Shown: positions 45,467 through 54,930, numbered from the stretch's first letter. The stretch is DNA of 64,000 nucleotides from Leeuwenhoekiella polynyae (GCF_042683665.1 NZ_JBHUOO010000016.1); one strand, 5' to 3'. Numbers and translations are program-made. The notes: generated by a model not told the origin, from the letters alone.

Positions 45467-48400
45467 ATGAGAACTAATCAACATTTCTATTTTAAAACAT
45501 TTGGGTTATTGATGCTTTTTTTGCTTTCATTCGCTCAAACGTTTGCGCAAAACAAAACCATTTCCGGAACCGTAACGAATACTGAAGGGGAGCCTATCCC
45601 GTTTGCTAATATTTTGGTTGAAGGCAGTTCAACGGGTACAGCTGCAGATATGGATGGTTTTTACACTATTGAAGCAGGTTCTGATGATATACTTGTATTC
45701 AGTTATGTGGGTTTTAAAACCAAAGAAATTGCTGTGAGTAGTCAAACGACTATCAATGTTCAGCTTGAAGAAGATATTGCAGCCCTTGATGAGGTTGTGG
45801 TAATAGGCTACCAAAGCGTAAGTAAAAAGGACCTGACGGGAGCTACAGGGCTCGTGGATACCGAAGCGACTGAAAATGTTGTAAAACGATCTGTACCTGA
45901 AGCACTGCAGGGTCTTTCACCCGGAATAAATGTACGAAATGGGGGAGCACCCGGGCAGAATGCGGTGGTTAACATACGTGGGCTAAGCACTTTTTACGGA
46001 AATGCGAGTCCGCTTTACATTATTGACGGGATGTTTGCAGATCCCAATATTACCATTAACCCCAATGATGTTGCCAGCATTCAGGTATTAAAGGATGCTT
46101 CTGCGGCTGCAATCTACGGGTCACGAGCTGCAAATGGTGTAATTATCATTACTACGGTTAAAGGTAAAGCCGGTAAACAAAAATTCACGCTAAATACACG
46201 TTACAGCATATCCTCCATCCCTAATGAGTATGATATGATGAATGCTTCAGAATATGTAATTACCAATACCAATGCTTACAATGCTGCAGGCTATACATTG
46301 CAGCCTGCCGTAGCCAATTGGGATGGCGAGGTAAATACTGATTGGAGCGATCAAAGCCTGCGCACGGGATTTGTTCAGGACATTAATGCCACGCTTTCGG
46401 GAGGAAGCGAGACGCATACCTATGCGTTCTCTGCCGGCTATTTTAAAGATCAGGGTACTTTAATAGGCCGTAAGTTTGATCGCATGTCATTACGTATTAA
46501 TAGTGAGACCGAAAAAGGTCGATTTACTTTTGGAGAAAACCTCTCGTTAACTAACAGCAGAAACGACAGTCCTTTTACCGGTGGTTTTGCTGTAGGTAAC
46601 CCCTGGTTTGATATGTGGAGTAACGTTCCTATTATTCCGGTGCAAAGTGATGATTTAATTTCTGATTCTAACCCTGGTGGTTGGGGCTATGGTTCTACCA
46701 ATACGGTAAATACCTTTGCGCGTAACCCGGCTGCGATTTCAAACATTACTTCTACTTCTGCTAATTATGTCAAAATACTAGGTAATGCCTTTGTTGATTT
46801 TCAAATCGTAGATGGACTCAAATACCGTTTTAATGCCGGTGTTGAAACCAGTTTTGATAAAACCAAAAATGTACGTAAAGAAGGATCTTGGTATCAAAAC
46901 CAATCTCCCGAAAACAGCAGCGTAAATGAAACTCGCTCTCAGTTTTTGAGCTATCTTTTTGAGCATACATTAAACTTTGATTATACCCTCGGTAAACATA
47001 GCTTTAACGGGGTAGCTGGTTATACCCAACAAACCTATCAAACCGATTACACTGCAGGAAGCGGATTGTTTTTAGCTCAATTTGGGGAAAATTACTTTAC
47101 AACAATTTCGTCTACCAGCAATTTACCGGGCGATCGCAATGCCTCCGGCGAAATGACTAAATATTTAATTGATTCGTATCTGGGTCGTTTAAATTACACC
47201 TATGATGATAAATACTTATTGACACTGACTTTCAGATCTGATAAGGATTCCAGATTTTCTCCGGAATTTAGAAGAGGTAACTTTCCCTCAATTGCCGGAG
47301 CATGGCGTATTTCTAATGAAAACTTTTTTGATGTATCGTGGGTTTCTAGTCTGAAACTGAGAGGTTCTTATGGGGTGCTGGGTTCTGCCAATCTGGGAGT
47401 TTATCAATATACCGGTTTTCTCAATCAAGGGCCTAATGCCGTTTTTGGACCAAATCAAACCGGCGTACCCGGTGCCACGCAAGCCAGACTGGCTTCCGGA
47501 GATTTGCGTTGGGAAGAAAAGAAAACAACCAACTTAGGTTTTGACGCTTCACTTTTCAACAGTCAGTTTAATGTTACATTTGATATGTATCGTGCAGTTT
47601 CAGATGATGTATTGCTGCCTCAGCCTTTACCTTCCTATTTGGGGAATTTACAGGGAGATCCTATTGTAAATATTGGTTCTATAGAAAACAAAGGTTTGGA
47701 ACTTGACCTTAGTTACAGACCCCGATCTACTGGATCTTTTACTTGGGATATTGCGGGTAACATCAGCTTTATTCGTAACAAGATTCTTGCTTTGGGTAAT
47801 TTGGGAATTGATGAAGAAACAGGATTACCCCGCGATTATATTCAGGTAGGAAATACCCGTTCACAGGTGGGGCGCTCCATAGGTGAATATTTCGTACTTA
47901 AAACAGACGGTATCTTTCAGAATCAGCAGGAAATTGAAGATCATCAGGCTCAGGCAGCTTATGCTCAGCCGGGAGATATTAGATATGTAAATGCTGTAGA
48001 TGACGGTTCTAATGATGATATTAACGATAAGGACCGCATGTATGTAGGCTCTCCTTGGCCAGACTTTACTGCAGGTTTACAATTCAATTCAGCTTACAAA
48101 AACTTTAATTTGAGCGTTCAGCTTTACGGATCTTTTGGAGGCGATTTATACAATGATGTACGACGTGAACTGGATGGCTATGGCTATTCAAATTACAGAA
48201 GATCTATAAATCCTTGGAGACCCGATAATACAAATACTTCAGACCCCAGACTGGGTGTTGCATATGCTTACGGAGGTCAGCCTGCAGACCGTGGTATTAT
48301 TTCAAATACCCGTGGCAACTCAGATCGATGGATAGAAGACGGAACTTATGTAAGAGTGCGCAATGTAGAATTAGGCTATAATCTGCCGGCAAGTTTCTTA

Positions 48401-48583
48401 AACCAGTATGGAATTGCGAACACCCGTATTTATCTAAGCGGACAGAATCTGCTCACTTTCACCGGATATTCTGGTTTAGATCCTGATGTCGTAGGAGCTA
48501 ACATTAACCTGGAACCCGGGGTTGATGCAGGAAACTATCCATCTTCACGTATTTTTTCAGTAGGACTAAACGTAGGATTTTAA
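45467..48583 (+). CDS. SusC-like TonB-dependent outer membrane transporter
   Basis: 1038 aa. The signal peptide ends LLSFAQTFAQ. A CarboxypepD_reg-like domain follows (ISGTVTNTEGEPIPFANILV, TAADMDGFYTIEAG), then the TonB box region (LDEVVVIGYQSVSKKDLTGA). The plug domain has NIRGLSTFYGNASPLYIIDG and DASAAAIYGSRAANGVIIIT, and a beta-barrel ends ...RIFSVGLNVGF. It imports bound oligosaccharides across the outer membrane with energy from TonB. It lies 2 bp before the partner SusD frame and is first gene of the operon facing away from the HTCS. Confidence 0.95.
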   Translation: MRTNQHFYFKTFGLLMLFLLSFAQTFAQNKTISGTVTNTEGEPIPFANILVEGSSTGTAADMDGFYTIEAGSDDILVFSYVGFKTKEIAVSSQTTINVQLEEDIAALDEVVVIGYQSVSKKDLTGATGLVDTEATENVVKRSVPEALQGLSPGINVRNGGAPGQNAVVNIRGLSTFYGNASPLYIIDGMFADPNITINPNDVASIQVLKDASAAAIYGSRAANGVIIITTVKGKAGKQKFTLNTRYSISSIPNEYDMMNASEYVITNTNAYNAAGYTLQPAVANWDGEVNTDWSDQSLRTGFVQDINATLSGGSETHTYAFSAGYFKDQGTLIGRKFDRMSLRINSETEKGRFTFGENLSLTNSRNDSPFTGGFAVGNPWFDMWSNVPIIPVQSDDLISDSNPGGWGYGSTNTVNTFARNPAAISNITSTSANYVKILGNAFVDFQIVDGLKYRFNAGVETSFDKTKNVRKEGSWYQNQSPENSSVNETRSQFLSYLFEHTLNFDYTLGKHSFNGVAGYTQQTYQTDYTAGSGLFLAQFGENYFTTISSTSNLPGDRNASGEMTKYLIDSYLGRLNYTYDDKYLLTLTFRSDKDSRFSPEFRRGNFPSIAGAWRISNENFFDVSWVSSLKLRGSYGVLGSANLGVYQYTGFLNQGPNAVFGPNQTGVPGATQARLASGDLRWEEKKTTNLGFDASLFNSQFNVTFDMYRAVSDDVLLPQPLPSYLGNLQGDPIVNIGSIENKGLELDLSYRPRSTGSFTWDIAGNISFIRNKILALGNLGIDEETGLPRDYIQVGNTRSQVGRSIGEYFVLKTDGIFQNQQEIEDHQAQAAYAQPGDIRYVNAVDDGSNDDINDKDRMYVGSPWPDFTAGLQFNSAYKNFNLSVQLYGSFGGDLYNDVRRELDGYGYSNYRRSINPWRPDNTNTSDPRLGVAYAYGGQPADRGIISNTRGNSDRWIEDGTYVRVRNVELGYNLPASFLNQYGIANTRIYLSGQNLLTFTGYSGLDPDVVGANINLEPGVDAGNYPSSRIFSVGLNVGF

Positions 48584-48612
48584 GAATGAATCATTTCAAA
48601 AACATAAGCAAT

Positions 48613-50148
48613 ATGAAAACGATATATAAATTAGGACTAATACTTGTATTAGGTTTTACATCCTGCGATAGGGATTTTGATGAACCTAACCCTAATTCAC
48701 CAACAATTGCCAGCTTTTGGCAAAATGCTGACGATGCACAAAAAGGAGTCAATGCTATATACAGTACGTTTTACAGAACAGCCTCAACCTATTCCCGATG
48801 GATGTACTATCATGGTTCGTTGCATGCTGACGAGGGCTTTGGATCTGGTGGGGATATTGGCTTAAACAATCTGATGAGTTTTGACCAAAATAATTACAAT
48901 CAAAACCTTACTGCAGAAACCTGGCAAAATATGTATGTTGGTATTTTTCGGGCCAATCAGGTGATTGCTTACGTGCCTGAGATTGAGATGGATAATGACC
49001 TAAAAGCTCGTTTGATAGGAGAAGCAAAATTTTTAAGAGCGCTTTTCTATTTTAATCTGACCCTTTACTATGGTAGACCTCCACTCATGCTTGAACCTTC
49101 CCAGCCATTAGATACGCCTCCTAATGCAACTACAGCTGAAGCCTATGCTCAGGTCGCCGCAGATCTTGAGGATGCCATTGCAGCCCTGCCAGTATCTTAT
49201 ACAGGAATTGACCTGGGTAGAGCAACACGTGGAGCTGCATACGCTTTATTAGGTAAAACGCACTTGCAACAAGGCCAATTTACTGAAGCTGCGGCAGCCT
49301 TCGAATGGATGGTAGAAGGACCTGGAGCGAATGTATATGACCTCACCCAAAACTATAGGGATAATTTCCTGATCTCTACAGAAAATAATATAGAGTCTGT
49401 ATTCGAAATTCAATTTCAGGAGAACCTTTCTGAAACCACTGATAATGATGTTGATGAAAGCCGTGTAAATAATACCGGAACTTCTATAGCCCAGTTTTAT
49501 GCACCTCCAGGTATTGGTTTTAATGATGGTGCTGCTCGCAGATGGCTTATTGATGAATTTTTAGAAGAAACCACCGTAAGTGGAGATCGGGATCCGCGTC
49601 TTGCTGCTTCATTTATATTTGACTTTATGGATCCTGCAGGGCCAGATGCTACGCAGGTTTACGGTCAAAGTTTCAGCAGCCGATATGGTAATGGTCCTAA
49701 TGCAAATGGTGTTTGGTTTAGAAAATTACTGAACGATCACTGGAAAAATCAGGAAGGTTTTCGTTCACCTAACAACTACAGGCTCATCCGGTATGCAGAT
49801 GTGTTGTTGATGTATGCTGAAGCTTTAAATGGCTTAGACCGCACTCAGGAAGCATATGCTTATGTAGACCGTGTAAGGGAACGTGCCGGGCTGGCACCGC
49901 TTTCTACAGCAATGCCTAATTTAAATCAGGATGAATTTTTGGAGCAACTGAAGCACGAACGTATTACTGAGCTTTCAGGTGAAGCCTGGCGTTTTGCTGA
50001 CCTTAAGCGTTGGGGTGACCTGGGTCCTGAATTAAGCTCCAGGGATCCTGAATTTCAGAATTTTGTGGTAGGAAAACATGAGAATTATCCCATTCCACAA
50101 CGGGATATCGATTTAAATCCAAATCTTACTCAAAATCCCAATTATTAA
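48613..50148 (+). CDS. SusD-like surface glycan-binding lipoprotein
   Basis: 511 aa from the ATG at 48613, which puts a lipoprotein signal at the N-terminus (MKTIYKLGLILVLGFTSC) followed by an acidic DRDFDEPN stretch typical of surface-exported lipoproteins. An in-frame ATG at 48586 would add nine residues. SusD/RagB features include SFWQNADDAQKGVNAIY near the start, the TPR-like helical region with LIGEAKFLRALFYFNL, and the C-terminal NYRLIRYADVLLMYAEALN, ELSGEAWRFADLKRWG and NYPIPQRDIDLNPNL. It forms the lid over the SusC channel and captures the glycan. Confidence 0.95.
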   Translation: MKTIYKLGLILVLGFTSCDRDFDEPNPNSPTIASFWQNADDAQKGVNAIYSTFYRTASTYSRWMYYHGSLHADEGFGSGGDIGLNNLMSFDQNNYNQNLTAETWQNMYVGIFRANQVIAYVPEIEMDNDLKARLIGEAKFLRALFYFNLTLYYGRPPLMLEPSQPLDTPPNATTAEAYAQVAADLEDAIAALPVSYTGIDLGRATRGAAYALLGKTHLQQGQFTEAAAAFEWMVEGPGANVYDLTQNYRDNFLISTENNIESVFEIQFQENLSETTDNDVDESRVNNTGTSIAQFYAPPGIGFNDGAARRWLIDEFLEETTVSGDRDPRLAASFIFDFMDPAGPDATQVYGQSFSSRYGNGPNANGVWFRKLLNDHWKNQEGFRSPNNYRLIRYADVLLMYAEALNGLDRTQEAYAYVDRVRERAGLAPLSTAMPNLNQDEFLEQLKHERITELSGEAWRFADLKRWGDLGPELSSRDPEFQNFVVGKHENYPIPQRDIDLNPNLTQNPNY

Positions 50149-50192
50149 TTACAACCTCTAAAATGGGGCGTAAGTTGAAGTCTATGAGAAGA

Positions 50193-51260
50193 ATGAATAA
50201 AAGAAATGAACTAGTGGTAATAGCGCTGTGTGTGATCGTCTTATTTGGAGCAGGTCTTTCCTGCTCCAAGAGTGATAATCCACCCATTGAAATTATTGAA
50301 CCGGTAGAAGAAACCACTTTTACAAACCCATTGATAACCGGTGCAGATCCCTTTGTTTTTAAAGATGGTGATACCTACTATTATATGCATACCGTGGGCA
50401 ATGCGCTACGGCTTTGGGAGACCGAAGCGATTGAAGATTTAGCTTCTGCCACGTCTAAAGAAGTGTTTAGACCTACGGCGGGCACCCCTAATTCAAGAAA
50501 TATATGGGCACCTGAAATTTTTAAACTCGATGGTAAATGGTACATTTATTATACGGCGGGTGACGGGGATGATATCAATCAGCGTACCTGGGTGCTTGAA
50601 AATTCCAATAGCGATCCCATGCAGGGAACTTGGGAAGATAAGGGGAAGATTTATAGCGATCAGGCCGATTTTTGGGCAATTGACGGCACGGTGATGGAGC
50701 ACGGAGGAAAACGATACTTTCTGTGGTCTGGAAGGCCGGATAAGACCAATACAGACCTCACTCAAAAAATCTATATTTCTGAGATGACTAATCCCTGGAC
50801 GCTTACTGGTGACGTCACTTTATTAACAGAGCCAGAATACGGCTGGGAGCGTAATGGCTTTGGAGTTAATGAAGCCCCTGAGGTTTTAAAAGGTCCTGAC
50901 ACCTATTTTATGGTTTATTCTGCCAGTTTTTGCGGTACCGATGATTATGCTCTGGGAATGCTCACGCTGAAGGAAAATGGGAATCCGTTGGTTGCTTCAG
51001 ACTGGATTAAATCTGATCAACCTGTGTTTACTAAAAAACCGTCGGCTAATGCTTTTGGTCCCGGTCATAATTCATTTTTTAAATCTCCTGATGGTTCTGA
51101 AGACTGGCTCATATATCATGCAAATCCCAATTCGGGTATGGGCTGTTCAGGAAGCCGAACGGTACGTATGCAGTCCTTTACTTTTGACTCAAACGGAAAG
51201 CCCAATTTTGGAGAACCTGTTGCAACAGGTCTTGAAATCGATCAACCTGCACAAAATTAA
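50193..51260 (+). CDS. GH43 family glycosidase, lipoprotein (probable alpha-L-arabinofuranosidase)
   Basis: 355 aa from the ATG at 50193; in-frame ATGs at 50163 and 50184 are possible but would lengthen the signal. Lipobox LFGAGLSC, then SKSDN, so probably a surface or outer membrane lipoprotein. Catalytic carboxylates: D in GADPFVFKDG (base), D in WAIDGTV, and E in NEAPEVL (acid). NIWAPEI and GPGHNSFFKSPDGSEDW are shared with the next gene and resemble exo-acting arabinofuranosidases of GH43. It starts 45 bp after SusD and ends 5 bp before its tandem paralogue. Confidence 0.88.
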   Translation: MNKRNELVVIALCVIVLFGAGLSCSKSDNPPIEIIEPVEETTFTNPLITGADPFVFKDGDTYYYMHTVGNALRLWETEAIEDLASATSKEVFRPTAGTPNSRNIWAPEIFKLDGKWYIYYTAGDGDDINQRTWVLENSNSDPMQGTWEDKGKIYSDQADFWAIDGTVMEHGGKRYFLWSGRPDKTNTDLTQKIYISEMTNPWTLTGDVTLLTEPEYGWERNGFGVNEAPEVLKGPDTYFMVYSASFCGTDDYALGMLTLKENGNPLVASDWIKSDQPVFTKKPSANAFGPGHNSFFKSPDGSEDWLIYHANPNSGMGCSGSRTVRMQSFTFDSNGKPNFGEPVATGLEIDQPAQN

Positions 51261-51265
51261 TTTGA

Positions 51266-52291
51266 ATGAGAATAGTACTTATAGGCTTAATCGCCTGTTT
51301 AATGAATGGAGTAGTTTATGCACAATCTTTTCAGAATCCGGTTTTAGATTCGGGAGCAGACCCATATAGTATTTATGTTGATGGCTTTTATTACTATACC
51401 CATACCGTAGGGAACCGCATTGTTCTTTACAAAACCAGGAATTTAGCAAACCTACGCCAGGCAGAGTCTAAAACCATTTGGATTCCACCTAAAGGAACAG
51501 TCTACAGTCACGAGATCTGGGCTCCAGAAATACACTTTATAGATAAGGCATGGTACGTTTATTTTGCAGCAGATGACGGGGATAATACCAATCACAGAAT
51601 GTATGCGATTCAAAATACCAGCAATGACCCGTTTAGTGAAAACTGGGAGTTTAAAGGCAAACTTGCTGCGCATCCCGATCGCTGGGCTATAGATGGCAAT
51701 GTGTTTGATTATAAAGATCAGTTGTATATGGTATGGTCTGGCTGGGAAGGAGATGTTAATGAACAGCAGAATATTTATATAGCAAAAATGTCAAACCCCT
51801 GGACTCTTGAAGGTAACCGGGTCTTACTCGCCGAGCCTACGCATAACTGGGAAAAGCAGGGAGATTTAAATGACGCTAAAAATCCTCCACACGTGAATGT
51901 AAATGAAGGGCCTCAGTTTTTAGAACATAATGGTAAGGTTTTTATCGTCTTCTCTGCCAGTGGATGCTGGACCGATTATTACTCTTTAGGACTTATTGAA
52001 TTTACAGGAGATGATTTGTTAGACCCGGTGGCGTGGGATAAGAAGTCGAAGCCCATTTTTATAAAATCGGAGGAAAATGGGGTGTACGCTCCCGGACATA
52101 ATTCTTTTTTTAAGTCTCCCGATGGTTCTGAAGATTGGATTTTATATCATGCAAATGACAATCCCGGAGACGGTTGTGGTGGTAAACGGTCACCCAGAAT
52201 GCAAAAGATTAACTGGAATGACGATGGCACGCCCAACCTTGGAGTTCCCTTTTCTACACAAACCAAATTAGCAATACCCTTAGCAAATTAA
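51266..52291 (+). CDS. GH43 family glycosidase, periplasmic (tandem paralogue)
   Basis: 341 aa with a classical signal peptide (MRIVLIGLIACLMNGVVYAQ) and no lipobox. Same family and similar length as the preceding protein: D32 in SGADPYSIYVDG, WAIDGNVF, E in NEGPQFL, and GHNSFFKSPDGSEDW. The ATG lies 5 bp after the previous stop. The pair is probably a duplication whose products were sent to different places, one anchored and one soluble, so they could act on polymer and imported oligosaccharide respectively. Linkage specificity cannot be told from sequence alone. Confidence 0.88.
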   Translation: MRIVLIGLIACLMNGVVYAQSFQNPVLDSGADPYSIYVDGFYYYTHTVGNRIVLYKTRNLANLRQAESKTIWIPPKGTVYSHEIWAPEIHFIDKAWYVYFAADDGDNTNHRMYAIQNTSNDPFSENWEFKGKLAAHPDRWAIDGNVFDYKDQLYMVWSGWEGDVNEQQNIYIAKMSNPWTLEGNRVLLAEPTHNWEKQGDLNDAKNPPHVNVNEGPQFLEHNGKVFIVFSASGCWTDYYSLGLIEFTGDDLLDPVAWDKKSKPIFIKSEENGVYAPGHNSFFKSPDGSEDWILYHANDNPGDGCGGKRSPRMQKINWNDDGTPNLGVPFSTQTKLAIPLAN

Positions 52292-52292
52292 A

Positions 52293-53354
52293 ATGATGAA
52301 AAAGCTTACACTATTTATGATTTGTCTTTTGGCAGGTCTATCGACCATACACGCTCAGCAGCGTTGGAGTAAAGAAAAAGCAGATGCCTGGTATGCCGCT
52401 CAAGACTGGATTACCGGAGCTAATTTTATACCCAGTACCGCAATCAATCAGCTCGAAATGTGGCAGGAAGATACCTTTGATCCAGAAACCATAGATCGGG
52501 AGCTGGGTTATGCTGAAGACATAGGTTTTAATACCATGCGTGTTTATTTGCATAGCCTGGCTTATAAAGCAGACCCCGAAGGTTTTAAAAAGCGTGTAAA
52601 CACCTATTTAGGCCTTGCGGATAAACACAACATCAAAACGATTTTAGTCATTTTTGATGATGTTTGGGATCCTAATCCTGAGATAGGCAAACAGCGAGCT
52701 CCAAAACCCGGAGTACATAATAGCGGGTGGATGCAAGATCCGGGATACCCTGCTTCAAAGGACATGGCTAACTCACCTGAACTTAAAAAATATGTTCAGG
52801 ATATAATCGAAACCTTTAAAAACGATGATCGCGTGTTGTTGTGGGATTTATATAATGAGCCCGGTAATAGTGGTAAGAAAACGGAAAGCATGCCCCTGCT
52901 TAAGAATGTTTTTGCCTGGGCACGAGAGGTAAAGCCTTCTCAACCGTTATCTGCGGGATTATGGGACTGGAGCTTTACAGAACTGAATGCTTTTCAGGCA
53001 CAAAATTCAGATATTATCACCTATCACGATTATGAAAGTCCAGACTGGCATCGTCGGGTTATACAACTGCTTAAATCTCACGATCGGCCTATGATTTGTA
53101 CCGAATATATGGCACGCACTCGTAACAACAGATTTTCAAACACCCTACCTATGCTGGCAGAATACAATATAGGAGCGATTAATTGGGGACTTGTTAATGG
53201 AAAAACCAATACGATTTATGCCTGGGATACTCCAATAGAATCTGGCGAAGAACCGGTAGAATGGTTTCATGATGTTTTCAGAAAAGATGGAACACCCTAT
53301 AGACAAGATGAGATTAATCTAATTAAGAAGCTTAATAAAAAGAATACTAAATAA
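52293..53354 (+). CDS. Secreted GH-A clan glycosidase (GH5-like)
   Basis: 353 aa. Signal peptide MMKKLTLFMICLLAGLSTIHAQ; the second Met is an equally good start. The (beta/alpha)8 pattern includes ITGANFIPSTAINQLEMWQ near the N-terminus, TMRVYLHSLA, the acid/base VLLWDLYNEP (E189) and the nucleophile MICTEYMA (E271), spaced as in clan GH-A. Often annotated as a xylanase or cellulase-like enzyme in similar loci; I cannot assign a GH family number with confidence. It starts 1 bp after the previous stop and is the last gene of the operon. Confidence 0.8.
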   Translation: MMKKLTLFMICLLAGLSTIHAQQRWSKEKADAWYAAQDWITGANFIPSTAINQLEMWQEDTFDPETIDRELGYAEDIGFNTMRVYLHSLAYKADPEGFKKRVNTYLGLADKHNIKTILVIFDDVWDPNPEIGKQRAPKPGVHNSGWMQDPGYPASKDMANSPELKKYVQDIIETFKNDDRVLLWDLYNEPGNSGKKTESMPLLKNVFAWAREVKPSQPLSAGLWDWSFTELNAFQAQNSDIITYHDYESPDWHRRVIQLLKSHDRPMICTEYMARTRNNRFSNTLPMLAEYNIGAINWGLVNGKTNTIYAWDTPIESGEEPVEWFHDVFRKDGTPYRQDEINLIKKLNKKNTK

Positions 53355-53382
53355 TAGAGTAAGTATTTTACCTATTATTTTT

Positions 53383-53420
53383 AATCAAAAGGGCCTTCTG
53401 TAAAGAAGGTCTTTTTGATT
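53383..53420 (+). terminator. Terminator of the SusCD operon
   Basis: AATCAAAAGGGCCTTC (53383-53398) pairs with GAAGGTCTTTTTGATT (53405-53420) around a six-base loop, with G-T pairs at the middle. It has a U-rich 3' arm and lies 29 bp after the last gene. Confidence 0.85.
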
Positions 53421-53425
53421 AAGAC

Positions 53426-53458
53426 GCTATTTTTCAATAACTCACCGAATCGTACACC
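53426..53458 (+). repeat. Right copy of the direct repeat flanking the polysaccharide locus
   Basis: GCTATTTTTCAATA-ACTCACCGAATCGTACACC. The 19-base end (53440-53458) is identical to 41081-41099. It immediately follows the operon terminator, so the two copies enclose exactly the HTCS-SusCD-glycosidase block. Confidence 0.75.
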
Positions 53459-53511
53459 CGATTTTAAAATTTCGTTTAGATTCTTCTTTATCCTACTTGA
53501 AAGCAGCTGAT

Positions 53512-54300
53512 TTAATCACGAATAAATGATGAAGATTTATTCTGATGAATAGGGACATATTTTTCAATGATATATTCGGTCACAGCTTTTAAGGTTTTCC
53601 CGTTTACCGGATGAACTCCTGGAGCAGTATAGTATTCAATTTCTCCAGTTTCATTCTTATAATACCAGACCAATGGCTTTTGATTCTGTTCAGAAAAAAA
53701 TAAGGTCGTGATATCAACATCGATACGTCTAAAGTTCTCAAACCGTTTTTGATCATACGGCTCAATTGCAGTTCCATATTCAGAATAGGAACCTGCGGAG
53801 CAGGATATTTCTTCGTATACAGTTCCGGTCCAGGTCATGCATTTTACAGACGCACCCAGTTCGGATGCATTATTCTCAGCGATAAAATAAACCGCAATTA
53901 TTAGCGTAAGGGCAAACGTCCCAAAAATAGAGATCGAACGCCAATTTTTTTGATTCGTTACAGTTGCTGTGCCTACGGATGAGTCATCATTTTCGTCTTT
54001 CTGGCTTATATCAGGCGAATCATATACGCGTTCCTTTACTTTGTTTTTCTCAACGAACTCAGCAAAATCATTATATCCCAAATATTTGCAAAGCCTATTG
54101 AGGGTATGCTTGCTAGGCCTACTGCCATTTTTGCCTTCACTAGTACAATAATTATAGGCTTTAGTTAGGGTTTTTGCACTAGGTGTGTCAATTGTCATTG
54201 AGATATGATTGCTCCAAGCGTTTATCGAGTCACCTGGACAAGACACCTTTGCTTTTTCAAACGCTTGTAATACAATTCTTTTCTTAGTTTCTTCCCCCAT
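53512..54300 (-). CDS. Single-pass membrane protein of unknown function
   Basis: 262 aa. The N-terminal 90 residues are cytoplasmic and helical (KTLTKAYNYCTSEGKNGSRP, HTLNRLCKYLGYNDFAEFVE). That pattern recalls an N-terminal module I associate with Bacteroidetes signalling proteins, and it may bind DNA or a partner. A low-complexity linker, one TM (about 121-140, SIFGTFALTLIIAVYFIAE) and a 120-residue outer domain with two cysteines (SVKCMTW, ISCSAG) follow. No family name can be given. A perfect 17-bp inverted repeat lies just upstream, suggesting tight control. Confidence 0.75.
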   Translation of the reverse strand: MGEETKKRIVLQAFEKAKVSCPGDSINAWSNHISMTIDTPSAKTLTKAYNYCTSEGKNGSRPSKHTLNRLCKYLGYNDFAEFVEKNKVKERVYDSPDISQKDENDDSSVGTATVTNQKNWRSISIFGTFALTLIIAVYFIAENNASELGASVKCMTWTGTVYEEISCSAGSYSEYGTAIEPYDQKRFENFRRIDVDITTLFFSEQNQKPLVWYYKNETGEIEYYTAPGVHPVNGKTLKAVTEYIIEKYVPIHQNKSSSFIRD

Positions 54301-54682
54301 ATTATCCTAAAAATACAAATTATCATTGGACATTTTTTAGACTGATTCTTCGTGGACCCTTGAATTTACTGGTGTCCAATTTTTGTCTAAAAAATGTCCA
54401 AAACCTGTCTGCAACTACACGTTTAGCTTCCCTTTACTTTGTCCCAGAGAATGATTGCTGCTATGTCTTGCTAACATAGCTTTTCTAGAACACTCATTCT
54501 TACGGAAATCTATAATGCAGTGGTTAAGGCCAATTTGGAAAGTAGCTAAAGGCTGCTGCATAAGATTTCCACTTTCCAAAAAAACAAGAGGAGTACTCCA
54601 AAACTCAATGGTGGCTGTAAAGCAAAAAGCTGGGAAAACCCCGGACGGCCACCCCTTTGTTTAATCACAAAATTTTAAAACG
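54301..54682. other. Intergenic region with a large inverted repeat
   Basis: Separates the minus-strand membrane protein from the plus-strand micro-lipoprotein and probably holds both promoters. Apart from the inverted repeat at 54326-54401, a 69-aa open frame (54455-54664 plus) was considered and not accepted. Confidence 0.5.
54326..54401. promoter_or_regulatory. Perfect 17-bp inverted repeat, candidate operator
   Basis: TTGGACATTTTTTAGAC (54326-54342) and GTCTAAAAAATGTCCAA (54385-54401) are exact reverse complements separated by 42 bp. A further TGTCCAATTTTTGTC lies between them (54374-54388). The inner arm begins 26 bp upstream of the membrane protein start. It could be a pair of operator sites for a looping regulator or, if transcribed, a large hairpin. 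Confidence 0.6.
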
Positions 54683-54850
54683 ATGAAAAAAATAATACTG
54701 GCCATATTCATTGTGGCATTAAACGGGGTAATCACCTCGTGCAGCGCAGACGCTTATGAAGAAAATTTAATTCACGGCACTCAAGCCACTGAGGGGGATG
54801 ATGAAGATATACTTCCACCACCACCGCCACCAGAAGGTATGGGAGACTAA
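54683..54850 (+). CDS. Micro-lipoprotein with proline-rich tail
   Basis: 55 aa: signal with lipobox (MKKIILAIFIVALNGVITSC), then SADAYEENLI, an acidic stretch (EGDDEDI) and six consecutive prolines before EGMGD. The ATG at 54683 gives a complete lipoprotein signal. No family is assigned. It is followed within 20 bp by a terminator, then by the sensor kinase. A small secreted product just upstream of a two-component pair suggests a ligand or accessory role, which is inference only. Confidence 0.75.
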   Translation: MKKIILAIFIVALNGVITSCSADAYEENLIHGTQATEGDDEDILPPPPPPEGMGD

Positions 54851-54868
54851 TTGAATTTGAACCTGAAT

Positions 54869-54909
54869 AAAGAGGAGCTGTGCCAGAAGGTATAGCTCTT
54901 TTTTTTTTA
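54869..54909 (+). terminator. Terminator between micro-lipoprotein and sensor kinase
   Basis: AAGAGgAGCT pairs with AGCTCTTTT around GTGCCAGAAGGTAT, followed by a run of ten or more T. It ends 20 bp before the kinase start, so kinase expression needs read-through or its own promoter inside this short gap. Confidence 0.75.
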
Positions 54910-54930
54910 GTAGTTTAGCTAAAAACTTTT

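Noticed and set aside
54455..54664. 69-aa open frame before the micro-lipoprotein
   Set aside because: The sequence shows no domain or signal pattern and reads like translated promoter/leader DNA.
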